NCBI GenBank assembly: GCA_002862755.1
Contig: PKDY01000055.1
Coordinates: 1 to 64,000 of the forward strand
Direction: 5' to 3'
DNA length: 64,000 nt
DNA from: Flavobacteriaceae bacterium
GTDB lineage: Bacteria; Bacteroidota; Bacteroidia; Flavobacteriales; Flavobacteriaceae
Each line of letters opens with the position of its first letter. Within the stretch, counting starts at the first letter, position 1. The notes beneath the pieces are model-generated. The model ran no database searches and had not been told where the DNA came from. It saw only the letters and a list, made by a program, of their open reading frames with translations. The position numbers were made by a program, and so were the translations under genes. This document shows positions 46,052-55,775 of the stretch, piece by piece.

Positions 46052-47341
46052 TTATTTTTTTGGCACTCGGATTAATAAAAATATTCCTATTACAAAAAAG
46101 GCAGTTAAAAAAACAATAGCATTTCTCATGGATCCAGAAATCTGATCAATGGTTGCAAAAATTCCCATACCAATTACAATTCCTATTTTTTCAGCAACAT
46201 CATAGAAACTAAAATAAGAAGTCGTATCTTCGGTTACAGGCAAAAATTTCGAATACGTAGATCGCGATAAAGATTGAATTCCTCCCATTACCAGACCTAC
46301 AAAACCAGCAGTTACATAAAAGTGAATAGGTTCTGTAACAAAAAAGGCAAAAACACATATTATAGCCCAAATAATATTTATAATTAATAAAGCTTTAATG
46401 TTCCCAATTTTAAAAGCCAATCTAGAAGTTAAATAAGCACCTAAAACAGCAACTAATTGGATAACCAAAATACTCACAATTAAACCTTGTGTTTTTTCAC
46501 TATCTGTTGCCCAATTTATCTCTTGCTCTCCAAAATAAGTGGCAACTAACATTACGGTTTGAACCGCCATACTATAAACAAAAAAAGCTGCTAAATAACG
46601 TTTAAGCGCTAAATTATGAAAAAGCTGTTTTTGCACCTTTATTAATTCTTTAAAGCCATTAAATAAAACATGACTAGACATTTTATTATTTGTTTTATTC
46701 CCTTTAGGCAAATAGTAAAAGGTATATTGACTAAACAATAACCACCAACCTCCAGTTAAAGCAAAAGATAATCGCATTGCTAATAAAGAATCAGCATCTG
46801 TTTCTCTTGTTAATATTAATGCCAAACAAGCAATTAACAAAATAACACTACCAATATAGCCAAAAGAGAACCCTTTGGCACTCAAAGCATCTTGTTGTTC
46901 TTCATATGCAATATCTGGAAGATAAGAATTATAATACACAATACTTCCCCAAAAACCAATTAACCCAAAATAAAAACAACTAATTCCCCAATACACATTT
47001 TCAGGTGTAAACCAATACAAACCAATACAAGACAAGGCTCCTAAATAACAAAAAAACTGCATAAAACGTTTCTTATTACCTACAAAATCAGCTATTCCAG
47101 AAAGTAATGGTGACAAAACAGCTACTGTTAAAAAGGCAAATGCGGTTACATAACTGATTAAAGCTGTACTTTTAAAATCCTGTCCCAAAAATGATATATT
47201 TGGATGGTCTTTGGAGTAAAGAAAACCAAAATACAAAGGAAATATACTTGAAGAAATAACTAATGAATAAACTGAATTGGCCCAATCATAAAATGCCCAA
47301 GCATTTAATAATTTCTTTTCCCCTTTTTGTAATTTTTCCAT
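46052..47341 (-). CDS. UMF1-type MFS transporter (Atg22-like)
   Basis: 429 residues with 11 or 12 membrane segments. The N terminus (LNAWAFYDWANSVYSLVISSS) is the signature of the UMF1 family, which includes yeast Atg22, an amino acid effluxer of the vacuole. GGIQSLSRSTYSKFLP is another family motif. The bacterial substrate is unknown. Probably cotranscribed with the following lipoprotein gene. Confidence 0.88.
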   Translation of the reverse strand: MEKLQKGEKKLLNAWAFYDWANSVYSLVISSSIFPLYFGFLYSKDHPNISFLGQDFKSTALISYVTAFAFLTVAVLSPLLSGIADFVGNKKRFMQFFCYLGALSCIGLYWFTPENVYWGISCFYFGLIGFWGSIVYYNSYLPDIAYEEQQDALSAKGFSFGYIGSVILLIACLALILTRETDADSLLAMRLSFALTGGWWLLFSQYTFYYLPKGNKTNNKMSSHVLFNGFKELIKVQKQLFHNLALKRYLAAFFVYSMAVQTVMLVATYFGEQEINWATDSEKTQGLIVSILVIQLVAVLGAYLTSRLAFKIGNIKALLIINIIWAIICVFAFFVTEPIHFYVTAGFVGLVMGGIQSLSRSTYSKFLPVTEDTTSYFSFYDVAEKIGIVIGMGIFATIDQISGSMRNAIVFLTAFFVIGIFLLIRVPKK

Positions 47342-47356
47342 AATATTGAAATAAAA

Positions 47357-47380
47357 AATCCCGATTTTAAAATCGGGATT
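47357..47380 (-). terminator. Terminator after M48 peptidase gene, upstream of the MFS gene
   Basis: Perfect 12-base palindrome AATCCCGATTTT / AAAATCGGGATT followed on the - strand by TTTTTATTT. It lies 23 bases after the M48 stop. Confidence 0.85.
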
Positions 47381-47402
47381 GAATATAGTTCTTTTTTTTA
47401 TA

Positions 47403-48221
47403 TTATTTAAATGTCACTCCAAATTTTGCAGCCTCTTTTTTTGCTTGAGGAATTAAATTCGTTAAGTCTCTAATTCTAGTTTCATTACTTGGGTGTGTAC
47501 TTAATATCTCTGGTGGGGCAGAACCTGATGAAAGTGCTGACATTCTTTCCCATAATTTAACCGCATTTACAGGGTCATAGCCTGCAATTGCCATTAATGT
47601 TAAACCTATCATATCTGCTTCACTTTCATGACTTCTACTAAAAGGCAACATACCACCAACTTGTGTCCCTACACCATACGCTTGCATAACCAATTGTTGT
47701 GTTTCTTCGCTTTTATTGCCTACCGCAACTTGTGCACCTACTGCACCCAACTGCTGAATCAATCCAGCACTCATTCTTTGTTGTCCGTGATTAGCCAAAG
47801 CATGAGCCACCTCGTGTCCCATAACAGCAGCAATTCCTGCATCGTCTTTACAAACTGGAAGTATACCCGTGTAAAAAACGATTTTACCACCAGGCATGCA
47901 CCAAGCATTCAACTCTTTACTATCTACTAAATTATACTCCCAAGCATAACCATCTAAATAATCTGATTTTCCATTGGCATTTAACCATCTTTCCGCTGCG
48001 GTTTTAATTTTCATCCCAATAATTTCAATTTTCTTTGCTTCAGGAGTCCCTTTTATAACTTTATTCTCTGATAAAAACTGATTATACTGTTGAAAAGAAG
48101 ATGGAAAAATTTGACTATTTGGTACCAAAGCCATTGTTTTTTCTCCTGTGAAAGGGTTAGTTGCGCAAGACATTGCCAGCGCAATTAACATTACGAATAC
48201 GATTTTTATTTTATAGCTCAT
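47403..48221 (-). CDS. M48 family metallopeptidase lipoprotein
   Basis: 272 residues. A lipobox (LAMSCATNPFTG; Cys19) anchors it in a membrane facing the periplasm. Zinc site HEVAH with the third ligand Glu in SHESEADMIGL. It resembles BepA/LoiP-like proteases that monitor outer membrane proteins; that role is inferred. It has its own consensus promoter and is divergent from the hydrolase gene. Confidence 0.92.
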   Translation of the reverse strand: MSYKIKIVFVMLIALAMSCATNPFTGEKTMALVPNSQIFPSSFQQYNQFLSENKVIKGTPEAKKIEIIGMKIKTAAERWLNANGKSDYLDGYAWEYNLVDSKELNAWCMPGGKIVFYTGILPVCKDDAGIAAVMGHEVAHALANHGQQRMSAGLIQQLGAVGAQVAVGNKSEETQQLVMQAYGVGTQVGGMLPFSRSHESEADMIGLTLMAIAGYDPVNAVKLWERMSALSSGSAPPEILSTHPSNETRIRDLTNLIPQAKKEAAKFGVTFK

Positions 48222-48238
48222 TTTTTAATTGTTTTTAA

Positions 48239-48269
48239 CAAAGTTAGTATTTTTAAAAAATCATTTCAA
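48239..48269 (-). promoter_or_regulatory. Promoter of the M48 peptidase gene
   Basis: On the - strand TTG (48267-48269), 20 bases, TAACTTTG (48239-48246), a full consensus match. The divergent hydrolase gene has a TATTTTTG box at 48292-48299. Confidence 0.6.
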
Positions 48270-48325
48270 ATATTCCTACAAAATTTAATAGTATTTTTGC
48301 ATAAATTGTTTAAATCAATACCCAA

Positions 48326-49183
48326 ATGCCAAAAAGAAAAAAACCCATAACCGGTAATTCTATTCCTAAAACGATACTATTCTTTTTTTCCGTTTTACAA
48401 AAAATTTCAACTGCTTTAACTGTGAAGTTCGCAAGCCTACTATTTAAAAGTCCAATAAAATATAAAGTACCCAAAAGAGAATATTTGATGGACCAAAAAA
48501 GCAAACAGAAATTGGTTTACATTCCTAAGATTGAAAAACAAATAATGACATATGAATATGGAGAAGGTTTCAAAAAAATACTATTAGTTCATGGCTGGTC
48601 TGGAAGAGGTACTCAACTTGTGAAAATTGCAGATAAATTATTAGAAGTAGGCTATTCGACCGTTAGCTTTGATGCACCAGCACATGGAAAATCTCCTGGC
48701 AGCACAACACTAATGCCTGAATTTATAGAAAGTATACTCGAACTTGAAAAAATACATGGTCCATTTGAATATGCAATAGGACATTCCTTAGGTAGCATGT
48801 CTATACTGAATGCAATAAAAGAAGGATTACAAATTAAAAAAGCTGTGATTATTGGAAGTGGAGATAGCGTGAATGACATTCTATTGGATTTTGTTTCTAA
48901 TTTAAAATTAAAATCTAATATCGCTTCCAAGATGAGAGCACATTTTGAAAAGAAATATCAGATAAATATGGAAAGTTACTCCGCCTATATTGCAGCCAAA
49001 TCGTGTACAATTCCAACATTGATTATCCATGATATAAATGACGAAGATGTTCCCTATACAGCCTCTGAAAACATACACAAAAATTTAAAAAATAGTACAT
49101 TACTATTAACAGAAAAATTAGGTCATCGAAAAATATTAGGAAACGAAAAAGTAATTGAAGCAATTGTTCATTTTTTGGAATAA
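48326..49183 (+). CDS. Alpha/beta hydrolase
   Basis: 285 residues; residues 15-45 are hydrophobic and may form a membrane anchor. Alpha/beta hydrolase core: LLVHGWSGRG (oxyanion region), nucleophile Ser in GHSLGS, an Asp in IHDINDEDVP and the terminal His in KLGHRKILG. The substrate is unknown. A bidirectional terminator follows immediately. Confidence 0.88.
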   Translation: MPKRKKPITGNSIPKTILFFFSVLQKISTALTVKFASLLFKSPIKYKVPKREYLMDQKSKQKLVYIPKIEKQIMTYEYGEGFKKILLVHGWSGRGTQLVKIADKLLEVGYSTVSFDAPAHGKSPGSTTLMPEFIESILELEKIHGPFEYAIGHSLGSMSILNAIKEGLQIKKAVIIGSGDSVNDILLDFVSNLKLKSNIASKMRAHFEKKYQINMESYSAYIAAKSCTIPTLIIHDINDEDVPYTASENIHKNLKNSTLLLTEKLGHRKILGNEKVIEAIVHFLE

Positions 49184-49210
49184 AAAAACACTTCATATGA
49201 AGTGTTTTTT
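49183..49210. terminator. Bidirectional terminator
   Basis: AAAAAACACTTCAT / ATGAAGTGTTTTTT, 14-base perfect palindrome between the convergent hydrolase and chalcone isomerase-like genes. Confidence 0.88.
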
Positions 49211-49237
49211 TATTATTTTTCTGTAAGAAAATCGATT

Positions 49238-49798
49238 TTACATTCCTAACATCGATTTTTTCAAATCTTTATCTGCTGGATTATTCGATAACCAAATTCC
49301 AAACAATGCCTTTTTAAAATCTTGTCCTTCAACAGACCCTTTTTTAACACCATTTTTATAAACAACTATACCTGTTCCTGCAACGTGAGCCAGAGTAAAA
49401 GAATCTCCTTTAGTAAATTTATCTGTAAAGAAAGATTTAAATTTTTCAATTCTATCTTTCAAAGGAGCCACATTATTATTAGTTGATTTAATAAAACCTT
49501 CATCTAAAGCACCCATCATTTTTTCTGATGATACCATTCCCGATACTACATCTAATTTTATAGCAGCCGTTTCAGTACTATTAACTACTTCAGTTCCATT
49601 TGTACTTTTCTTTGGTAAATACAAAGAACCCACATACAAATCAATCCACCATTTTTCACGAATACCTGCACCGTTTAAAACTAATTTTTTACCTTCTACA
49701 GTAATTGTTTCATCCAACTTAACTCCAGACACTGTCGTTTGCGCTGACGAAATCGATGTAATTAAAATAATAATAAATGTAACTAAATGCTTTTTCAT
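49238..49798 (-). CDS. Chalcone isomerase-fold protein, copy 1
   Basis: 186 residues with a signal peptide (1-19, ITSISSAQ). The core (LNGAGIREKWWIDLYVGSLYLP, DEGFIKS, FKKALFGIWLSNNPADKDLKK) is a bacterial chalcone isomerase-like fold; these proteins probably bind fatty acids or other hydrophobic ligands rather than flavonoids. It shares most of these motifs with the next gene upstream, so the two are tandem paralogues. Periplasmic. Confidence 0.87.
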   Translation of the reverse strand: MKKHLVTFIIILITSISSAQTTVSGVKLDETITVEGKKLVLNGAGIREKWWIDLYVGSLYLPKKSTNGTEVVNSTETAAIKLDVVSGMVSSEKMMGALDEGFIKSTNNNVAPLKDRIEKFKSFFTDKFTKGDSFTLAHVAGTGIVVYKNGVKKGSVEGQDFKKALFGIWLSNNPADKDLKKSMLGM

Positions 49799-49892
49799 AA
49801 CTTGTTTTTTGTTTTTTTGCTAATTTATATTTTTTTGTTGAAATAATTATGAATATTATTTTTTGTGTTCAAAAAAATTTCAAAACATTAAA

Positions 49893-50456
49893 TTATAAAC
49901 CTAGCATTGCCTTTTTAAGCTTTTCATCTGCGGGTTTAACACATAACCAAACCCCAAACAAAGCTTTTTTGAAATCATGACCTTCTATCACACCACGTTT
50001 CACACTGTTTTTAAAAACGGTGATTCCTGTTTTAGGATTATAAACAATCATAAATTCATCATTTTCTTTCATTGTACTATCAAAAAAGGAAATAAATTTA
50101 TCTATTTCCGCTTTTAAAGCAGCAGTACTTCCGTTCATAGAATTTTGAAATCCTTCATCAAACATTTCTTTCATTCGTTCTGCTTTTAATAATCCAGAAA
50201 CCACATTTATTTTAATAATTGCCGGTTCAGTACTATTAATAATTTGATCCGCATTGGTTGTTTTTGTAGGAACATACAAAGATGCTACATACATATCAAT
50301 CCACATTCTTTCTTTTATACCAGCACCATTAAGTACTAAACGGTTGCCTCCAAAAGATAAAGTTTCATAAACACTAACACCAGACAACTTCGATTGAGCA
50401 CTTGTGTAAACAAGGGGTAATAATGTTAAAGTTAGCAGTAGGTAAAGTTTTCTCAT
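49893..50456 (-). CDS. Chalcone isomerase-fold protein, copy 2
   Basis: 187 residues with a signal peptide (1-20, LVYTSAQ). Same fold and length as its neighbour: LNGAGIKERMWIDMYVASLYVP, DEGFQNS, FKKALFGVWLCVKPADEKLKK. The clear but incomplete identity indicates an old tandem duplication. It lies 94 bases upstream of copy 1, and 23 bases after the YihY gene on the same strand. Confidence 0.87.
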   Translation of the reverse strand: MRKLYLLLTLTLLPLVYTSAQSKLSGVSVYETLSFGGNRLVLNGAGIKERMWIDMYVASLYVPTKTTNADQIINSTEPAIIKINVVSGLLKAERMKEMFDEGFQNSMNGSTAALKAEIDKFISFFDSTMKENDEFMIVYNPKTGITVFKNSVKRGVIEGHDFKKALFGVWLCVKPADEKLKKAMLGL

Positions 50457-50479
50457 AGTTTAAATTCATTAAATAATTG

Positions 50480-51406
50480 TTAAATATATAAATTTTTTCT
50501 TTTTAATTTGTTAATAGTTGCATTTAATTCGAAACCGAGTAAAAGAACCATACAATTTATCCAGATATAAAACATTAAAACAAGAAGCGTGCCAATTGAT
50601 CCGTACAGCTCATTATATCTTGCAAATTTTTCTACATAAACCCCAAATATAAAGGAAGTTAGCACTATAAGCAAGGTTGTAAACACGGCTCCATAACTAA
50701 TAAATGATATATGTTTTGTTTCAGTTGTACCAAATTTATATAAAATGGAAGTCGTAATTAAAATCATTAAAATAACAAATAAATATCTACCCCATTCTAT
50801 CAAATGCACATCATTACTTATTAATCCTTGTGACTTTATTTTTTGAATAATTACTTCAAATATTACAATTGAAGCTACCGTAATAATTAAAATTAGCGAC
50901 AAGGCAATTGAAATAGCCAAAGCAATGAAATATTGTCTAAAAAAACCTCTTGTTATGGTTATGTGTGTCGACATTTCAAAACCTCCTAAAATCGCATTTA
51001 CTCCATTAGTCATTAAAAAAATAGATAAAATAAAACCAGAAGACAACAAACTTTTATAACTGGTATTCATAATATCTTTAATGATTAACTCAATAGCTTC
51101 GTAGGTATTTGGCGGAACTCCTTTCTCTACAAAGAACAAAAAATCATCTTGAAAATTTTCAATGGGAATATAAGGAATTAAATTTAAAATAAATAATGCA
51201 AATGGAAATAATGCCATAAAAAAACTAAAAGCTACTGCACTTGCCCTGTAAGAAAAGGCTCCTTTTAAAATCCCAAGAACATATAATTCAACTATATCGT
51301 ACAAAGACAAACCTTCCAAAGAAGAAAAAGTAATTTTTTTCCCAAAACCAACTAACTGCTTAATAATTGGAATTTTATCTAATTTATGTTCGATTGCTTC
51401 AGACAT
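50480..51406 (-). CDS. YihY/BrkB family membrane protein
   Basis: 308 residues with six membrane segments and a cytoplasmic N-terminal region. Family motifs: AFSYRASAVAFSFFMALFP and GSIGTLLVLMFYIWINCMVLLLGFELNA. It was once annotated as ribonuclease BN, which is wrong. Function is uncertain. Its ATG overlaps the nadC stop by one base (TAATG), so translation is coupled. Confidence 0.9.
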   Translation of the reverse strand: MSEAIEHKLDKIPIIKQLVGFGKKITFSSLEGLSLYDIVELYVLGILKGAFSYRASAVAFSFFMALFPFALFILNLIPYIPIENFQDDFLFFVEKGVPPNTYEAIELIIKDIMNTSYKSLLSSGFILSIFLMTNGVNAILGGFEMSTHITITRGFFRQYFIALAISIALSLILIITVASIVIFEVIIQKIKSQGLISNDVHLIEWGRYLFVILMILITTSILYKFGTTETKHISFISYGAVFTTLLIVLTSFIFGVYVEKFARYNELYGSIGTLLVLMFYIWINCMVLLLGFELNATINKLKRKNLYI

Positions 51407-52263
51407 TAAAAGGCTTTTAAGCTTAAATCCATATTATAAACAGAATGCGTTAATGCTCCGGAAGATATATAATTTACTCCGCACGCTGCATATTGCTTTA
51501 TTGTTTTTTCATTAATATTACCTGAAGATTCTGTTAAGCAAGTGTTTCCAATTAAAGCTACTGCTTCTTTCGTCATCTCAAAAGTAAAATTATCCAATAA
51601 AATTCTATATACTCCAGAATTTTGCAAAATTTCCTTTACTTCAGCAATATCTCTAGCTTCAACAATTATTTTTAAATCTTTGTTGTTTTCTTGTAAATAT
51701 TTTTTTGTCTTTTCAATAGCAGGTGTAATTCCTCCAGCAAAATCAATATGGTTGTCTTTCAACATGATCATATCGTAAAGCGCAAAACGATGATTTTCAC
51801 CACCACCAATTTTTACTGCCCATTTTTCAGCTGCTCGTAAACCAGGTGTTGTTTTTCTAGTATCTAAAATTTTGGTAGAAGTACCTTCCAATAAATTCAC
51901 AAAGTATTTTGTTTTAGTAGCAATTGCACTCATTCGTTGCATCGCATTCAAAACCAACCGCTCTGCTTTAAGAATAGACTGAGAACGACCCATTACATGA
52001 AATACGACATCTCCATGAGAAACTTTTTCACCATCATTAATAAACGTTTGGATTTCTAATTCAGGATCTACATAAGCAAAAACTTTTTCGGCAAAAGTTA
52101 CTCCAGCAATAACACCTTCATCTTTAACCAATAGCTTTGCTTTTCCCTTTGCATCCTTAGGAATACAAGCCAACGAACTATGGTCTCCATCTCCCACGTC
52201 TTCCCTTATGGCATTCTCAATAATTATATTTAATTCTTTTTGAAATTGTTCTTCTGAAATCAT
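51406..52263 (-). CDS. nadC: Nicotinate-nucleotide pyrophosphorylase (carboxylating)
   Basis: 285 residues. NadC converts quinolinate and PRPP to nicotinate mononucleotide in NAD synthesis. Motifs: REDVGDGDHSS, RLVLNAMQRMSAIAT, ILDTRKTTPGLRAAEKWAV, GGGENHRFALYDMIMLKDNH and SSGALTHSVYNMDLSL. nadA and nadB are not in the window. First gene of nadC-yihY. Confidence 0.96.
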   Translation of the reverse strand: MISEEQFQKELNIIIENAIREDVGDGDHSSLACIPKDAKGKAKLLVKDEGVIAGVTFAEKVFAYVDPELEIQTFINDGEKVSHGDVVFHVMGRSQSILKAERLVLNAMQRMSAIATKTKYFVNLLEGTSTKILDTRKTTPGLRAAEKWAVKIGGGENHRFALYDMIMLKDNHIDFAGGITPAIEKTKKYLQENNKDLKIIVEARDIAEVKEILQNSGVYRILLDNFTFEMTKEAVALIGNTCLTESSGNINEKTIKQYAACGVNYISSGALTHSVYNMDLSLKAF

Positions 52264-52330
52264 TTTTTGAAATTTGAATTGCTAAAGTAAGAATTCGATT
52301 TTACAAAATTTTTAATTTTAACATAAATGC

Positions 52331-52357
52331 AAAAAAAATCCCGATTGAATCGGGAAT
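52331..52357 (-). terminator. Terminator after DUF2853 gene
   Basis: Stem TCCCGAT / ATCGGGA with a 3-base loop followed on the - strand by TTTTTTTT, 19 bases after the stop. Confidence 0.85.
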
Positions 52358-52375
52358 GTGTTAAAATGTTGTGTT

Positions 52376-52717
52376 TTATTTATAAACAGCTTCTTTTTTA
52401 AAATGTTTTGTTAATAAATAATAAAAGACAGCTCTATATTTATTTTTATTGGATTTCCCATATTGGTCAATTACTGCTGCAATAGCTTTATCTAATTCTG
52501 GTCCATCTTTTAAACCTAACTTTTTTATTAAAAAATTATTTTTAACTGTTGCCAATTCTTTATCATCTGATCCAGATACTGTTGAAGAATCAGCATTGTA
52601 AATTGATGGTCCGCAACCAATAGTTACTTTGGTTAATAAATCCATGTCTGGAGTAACACCGCATTTTTCTTTTAAATCAGCTGCGTACTTCGTAATTAAT
52701 TCATCTCTTTTGCTCAT
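52376..52717 (-). CDS. DUF2853 family protein
   Basis: 113 residues, helical and cytoplasmic, matching DUF2853 by length and motifs (TIGCGPSIYNADSSTVSGSDDKE and a C-terminal FYYLLTKHF). A structure of a homologue is known to me only as an uncharacterised protein. Single gene with its own terminator. Confidence 0.85.
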   Translation of the reverse strand: MSKRDELITKYAADLKEKCGVTPDMDLLTKVTIGCGPSIYNADSSTVSGSDDKELATVKNNFLIKKLGLKDGPELDKAIAAVIDQYGKSNKNKYRAVFYYLLTKHFKKEAVYK

Positions 52718-52804
52718 AACTCTGTTGTTTTAATTTGTTTGTAGATTTTTTAAATTAACCTATTTTCATAAAAAAACGATTAATTCTCACATAAAAATAT
52801 AATT

Positions 52805-54472
52805 TTATTTTAAATTTTTAAAATAATCCAATAAAATTTTATTGTTTAATTTTTCTGGAGTATTAATTTCTAACAAACTAGGCTGTTCATTTGAATGTAT
52901 AAAAAGAGACCAAGTTTTTTCCAAATCTGCCTCATTATCAGCCCAATTATAATTAAAGTGAAACATAGCTGCTAAATGTTTTGCGGTCAATTGATGAGAG
53001 GTTTCAAAAAAAGTCGTAAACACATTATTTTCTTCGTGTCCAGGTAAAATTCTAAATATACCTCCACCGCCATTATTAATCACAATAATTTTGAAATTTT
53101 TAGGAATGTAATTGTTCCAAAGTGCATTGCTATCATAAAAGAAACTAATATCACCCGTAATAAAAAAAGTTGGTTTTTCTTGAACTCGAGCCGCACCTAT
53201 TGCAGTAGAAGTACTTCCATCTATACCACTCGTACCACGATTACAAAAAACAGTTATAGAAGGATCAATATCGACTAATTGTAAATAACGAATAGCCGAG
53301 CTATTACTGATTTGCAATTGTATATTATGAGGTAACTTTTTACTAATACAATCGAAAACCTTAAAATCTGAAAAAGGAATATCTTTCAAATATTCAGCTG
53401 TTCTAACTTTTCTTAATGAAATAATTTCTTGCATTTTTAGATCATACTCACTAATCGTTTCTGTATAATTTTCTAAAAGTTGCTCAAAAAAAGCATTGGG
53501 TTTGGTTTTGAAATGTTGCGTTAAACATCCATAAGTATTGTAGGCTCTCCTTTCATCGATATGCCAATGTGCAGCAGGTTTATATTTTCTTAAGAAGGCT
53601 TTGATTCGTTTAGAAACAACCATACCTCCAAAAGTAATTAAGATCTCTGGTTGAAAAAATGAAAATTCGGCATCAGTAAATGGGGTAATAATCGTATCAA
53701 TATTAGAAACAAATTTGGAATGATAAAGATTAGAAGTTTTTTCAGTCATTACAACTACCGAAGAATCAGCTGCTAATTGCTCTAGAATTTCATTTTGAAT
53801 TACGCCAGGTCTACTTTCACCAATTAACACCAATTTCTTCTTACTGTTTTTCCATTGATTGATATATTGACTCTCTAACTGAAAAGTTTGTTTTATTTCA
53901 TCATCAAAAGAAATCCATTTCGTTTCAACAGATAGCGCATCAACAGTTTCGTACAAAGGTTCTTCAAAAGGAACATTAATATGCACTGGTCCTTTTTCAC
54001 TCACTGCTAGATGCAGTACATTTTGAATGGCAATATCATTTTCATCTGAAACCTCCTCAGTTAAATTGGCACTACTAATAATATGATTGGAAAAAACATT
54101 TTCTTGACGAATGGTTTGTCCATCACCTATATCAATTTTATCATGAGGCCTGTCTGCACTAATTATCACTAATGGAATTTGGCTATAAAAAGCTTCAGCA
54201 ACAGCAGGGTAATAATTTAAAACAGCTGAACCTGAAGTACAAACTACAGCTACAGGTTCTTCTAATTGTTGTGCGATTCCTAATGCAAAAAAAGCTGCAC
54301 AACGTTCATCAGCTATGCTATAACAAGTAAAATAAGGATTACTCGCAAAACCAATGGTTAAGGGTGCATTTCTTGAACCAGGAGAAATAACGATATGTTT
54401 CAGTCCTTTTGCTTTACAAATTGCTATCAGACTTTGAGCTAAAGGAATTTTAGGATATTTTATTGGTAACAT
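52805..54472 (-). CDS. menD: SEPHCHC synthase MenD
   Basis: 555 residues from ATG 54472; the track begins one codon earlier at a TTG. MenD is a thiamine diphosphate enzyme that joins 2-oxoglutarate and isochorismate in menaquinone synthesis. Visible: VISPGSRNAPLTIGF, the glutamate region VCTSGSAVLNYYPAVAEA, and the cofactor motif GDISFFYDSNALWNN. Flavobacteria use menaquinone as the respiratory quinone. No other men gene is nearby. CAAAGGTA (TACCTTTG on the - strand) at 54520-54527 may be the -7 element. Confidence 0.95.
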   Translation of the reverse strand: MLPIKYPKIPLAQSLIAICKAKGLKHIVISPGSRNAPLTIGFASNPYFTCYSIADERCAAFFALGIAQQLEEPVAVVCTSGSAVLNYYPAVAEAFYSQIPLVIISADRPHDKIDIGDGQTIRQENVFSNHIISSANLTEEVSDENDIAIQNVLHLAVSEKGPVHINVPFEEPLYETVDALSVETKWISFDDEIKQTFQLESQYINQWKNSKKKLVLIGESRPGVIQNEILEQLAADSSVVVMTEKTSNLYHSKFVSNIDTIITPFTDAEFSFFQPEILITFGGMVVSKRIKAFLRKYKPAAHWHIDERRAYNTYGCLTQHFKTKPNAFFEQLLENYTETISEYDLKMQEIISLRKVRTAEYLKDIPFSDFKVFDCISKKLPHNIQLQISNSSAIRYLQLVDIDPSITVFCNRGTSGIDGSTSTAIGAARVQEKPTFFITGDISFFYDSNALWNNYIPKNFKIIVINNGGGGIFRILPGHEENNVFTTFFETSHQLTAKHLAAMFHFNYNWADNEADLEKTWSLFIHSNEQPSLLEINTPEKLNNKILLDYFKNLK

Positions 54473-54577
54473 CAAATCTTTACAGTAAAGTTCTATTATA
54501 GAACAGATAAATTGATTGACAAAGGTAAAGAGTTAGTGTGTTTTTTAATAATTTTACTTCAATAATTTATTTCAAGT

Positions 54578-55078
54578 ATGCAACTTAACGTAAGACCTTA
54601 CCAAACCCAAGATTGTTCTTCCATTTTGGAAATTGTGAATTACAATATTAATCACACTACTAATATATATGAGTATCTTCCAAGAACACTTGAGGAACAA
54701 ATACAGCAATTGGAAGACAAACTTAAAAAAGGTTTTCCAATACTTGTTTCAGAAATAAATAATGAAGTTGTCGGATTTGGTTATTATAGCGAATTTAGAA
54801 CACGTCCTGCTTACCAATTTACAATTGAACATTCCGTATATGTATCTAACCAATACCACAACAAAGGAATAGGAAAAATACTACTCTCAGAATTAATACA
54901 GTTAGCAAAAAAACAAAACAAAAACACGATGATTGCAGTGATTGATTCCGAAAATCAAAACAGTGTTGTATTCCATCAAAAAGCGGGTTTTAAAACTGTT
55001 GGAATAATCGAACAATCAGGGTATAAATTTGATCGTTGGTTAAATTCTGTTATTATGCAACTCCTATTACATCCATAA
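54578..55078 (+). CDS. GNAT acetyltransferase, phosphinothricin acetyltransferase-like
   Basis: 166 residues. The start (VRPYQTQDCSSILEIVNYNI), the acetyl-CoA motif VSNQYHNKGIGKILLSELI and NSVVFHQKAGF match the phosphinothricin/methionine sulfone acetyltransferase branch. Natural substrates are uncertain. It is convergent with the glutathione peroxidase gene, whose stop is 3 bases away. Confidence 0.88.
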   Translation: MQLNVRPYQTQDCSSILEIVNYNINHTTNIYEYLPRTLEEQIQQLEDKLKKGFPILVSEINNEVVGFGYYSEFRTRPAYQFTIEHSVYVSNQYHNKGIGKILLSELIQLAKKQNKNTMIAVIDSENQNSVVFHQKAGFKTVGIIEQSGYKFDRWLNSVIMQLLLHP

Positions 55079-55080
55079 AA

Positions 55081-55668
55081 TTACCCTTTATTTTCAATCC
55101 AATTGACTACACTAGCATCTGTAGGCAATGTTTTGGGTGAAATAACTTTTTCTACTTCACCATTCTCATTGATCAAATATTTTTGAAAATTCCAAGAAAC
55201 TTCACTGTCCTCGACTCCATTTTTATCTTTTTGAGTTAAGTATAGATATAAGGGATGCATATCATCTCCTTTAACAGAAATTTTACTCATCATAGGAAAG
55301 GTAACACCATAATTTCTTTCACAAAAAGTTGCAATTTCTTCATTATTCCCTGGCTCTTGTGAAGCAAAATTATTAGCTGGAAAACCTACAATGACAAAAT
55401 TTTGATCCTTATATTTATCATATAATGCTTGCAAATCTTTATATTGAGGAGTTAGACCACATTTTGAAGCAGTATTTACTACCATAATTTTTTTACCTTT
55501 TAAAGCCGCGAAATCAAAGGTATTTCCTTCAATATCTTCCACTTTAAATTGATATATATTTTCTTTCATAGTTTGTTTATTATCATTCGAATTATGTCTT
55601 TTCTTTTGTGCCCATATATTTTGTTGTACAGAAAAGACTATCACACAAAGAATTAAAATTTTTTTCAT
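55081..55668 (-). CDS. Secreted glutathione peroxidase (Cys type)
   Basis: 195 residues with a signal peptide (1-20, QQNIWAQ) and a basic linker. The catalytic tetrad is present: Cys in NTASKCGLTPQ, Gln in FASQEPG, Trp-Asn in VSWNFQKYLI. It has Cys in place of selenocysteine, so it probably uses thioredoxin-like reductants, and it acts in the periplasm. Confidence 0.92.
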   Translation of the reverse strand: MKKILILCVIVFSVQQNIWAQKKRHNSNDNKQTMKENIYQFKVEDIEGNTFDFAALKGKKIMVVNTASKCGLTPQYKDLQALYDKYKDQNFVIVGFPANNFASQEPGNNEEIATFCERNYGVTFPMMSKISVKGDDMHPLYLYLTQKDKNGVEDSEVSWNFQKYLINENGEVEKVISPKTLPTDASVVNWIENKG

Positions 55669-55775
55669 ATTTTTATTTTTATCTCAAAATTACGTTTTTT
55701 GGCTACCTTATCTTCTTAAACAAATCATAAATATTAATAAAATTTTGTACTTTAGAAATCTAAACAAGCAAGACT

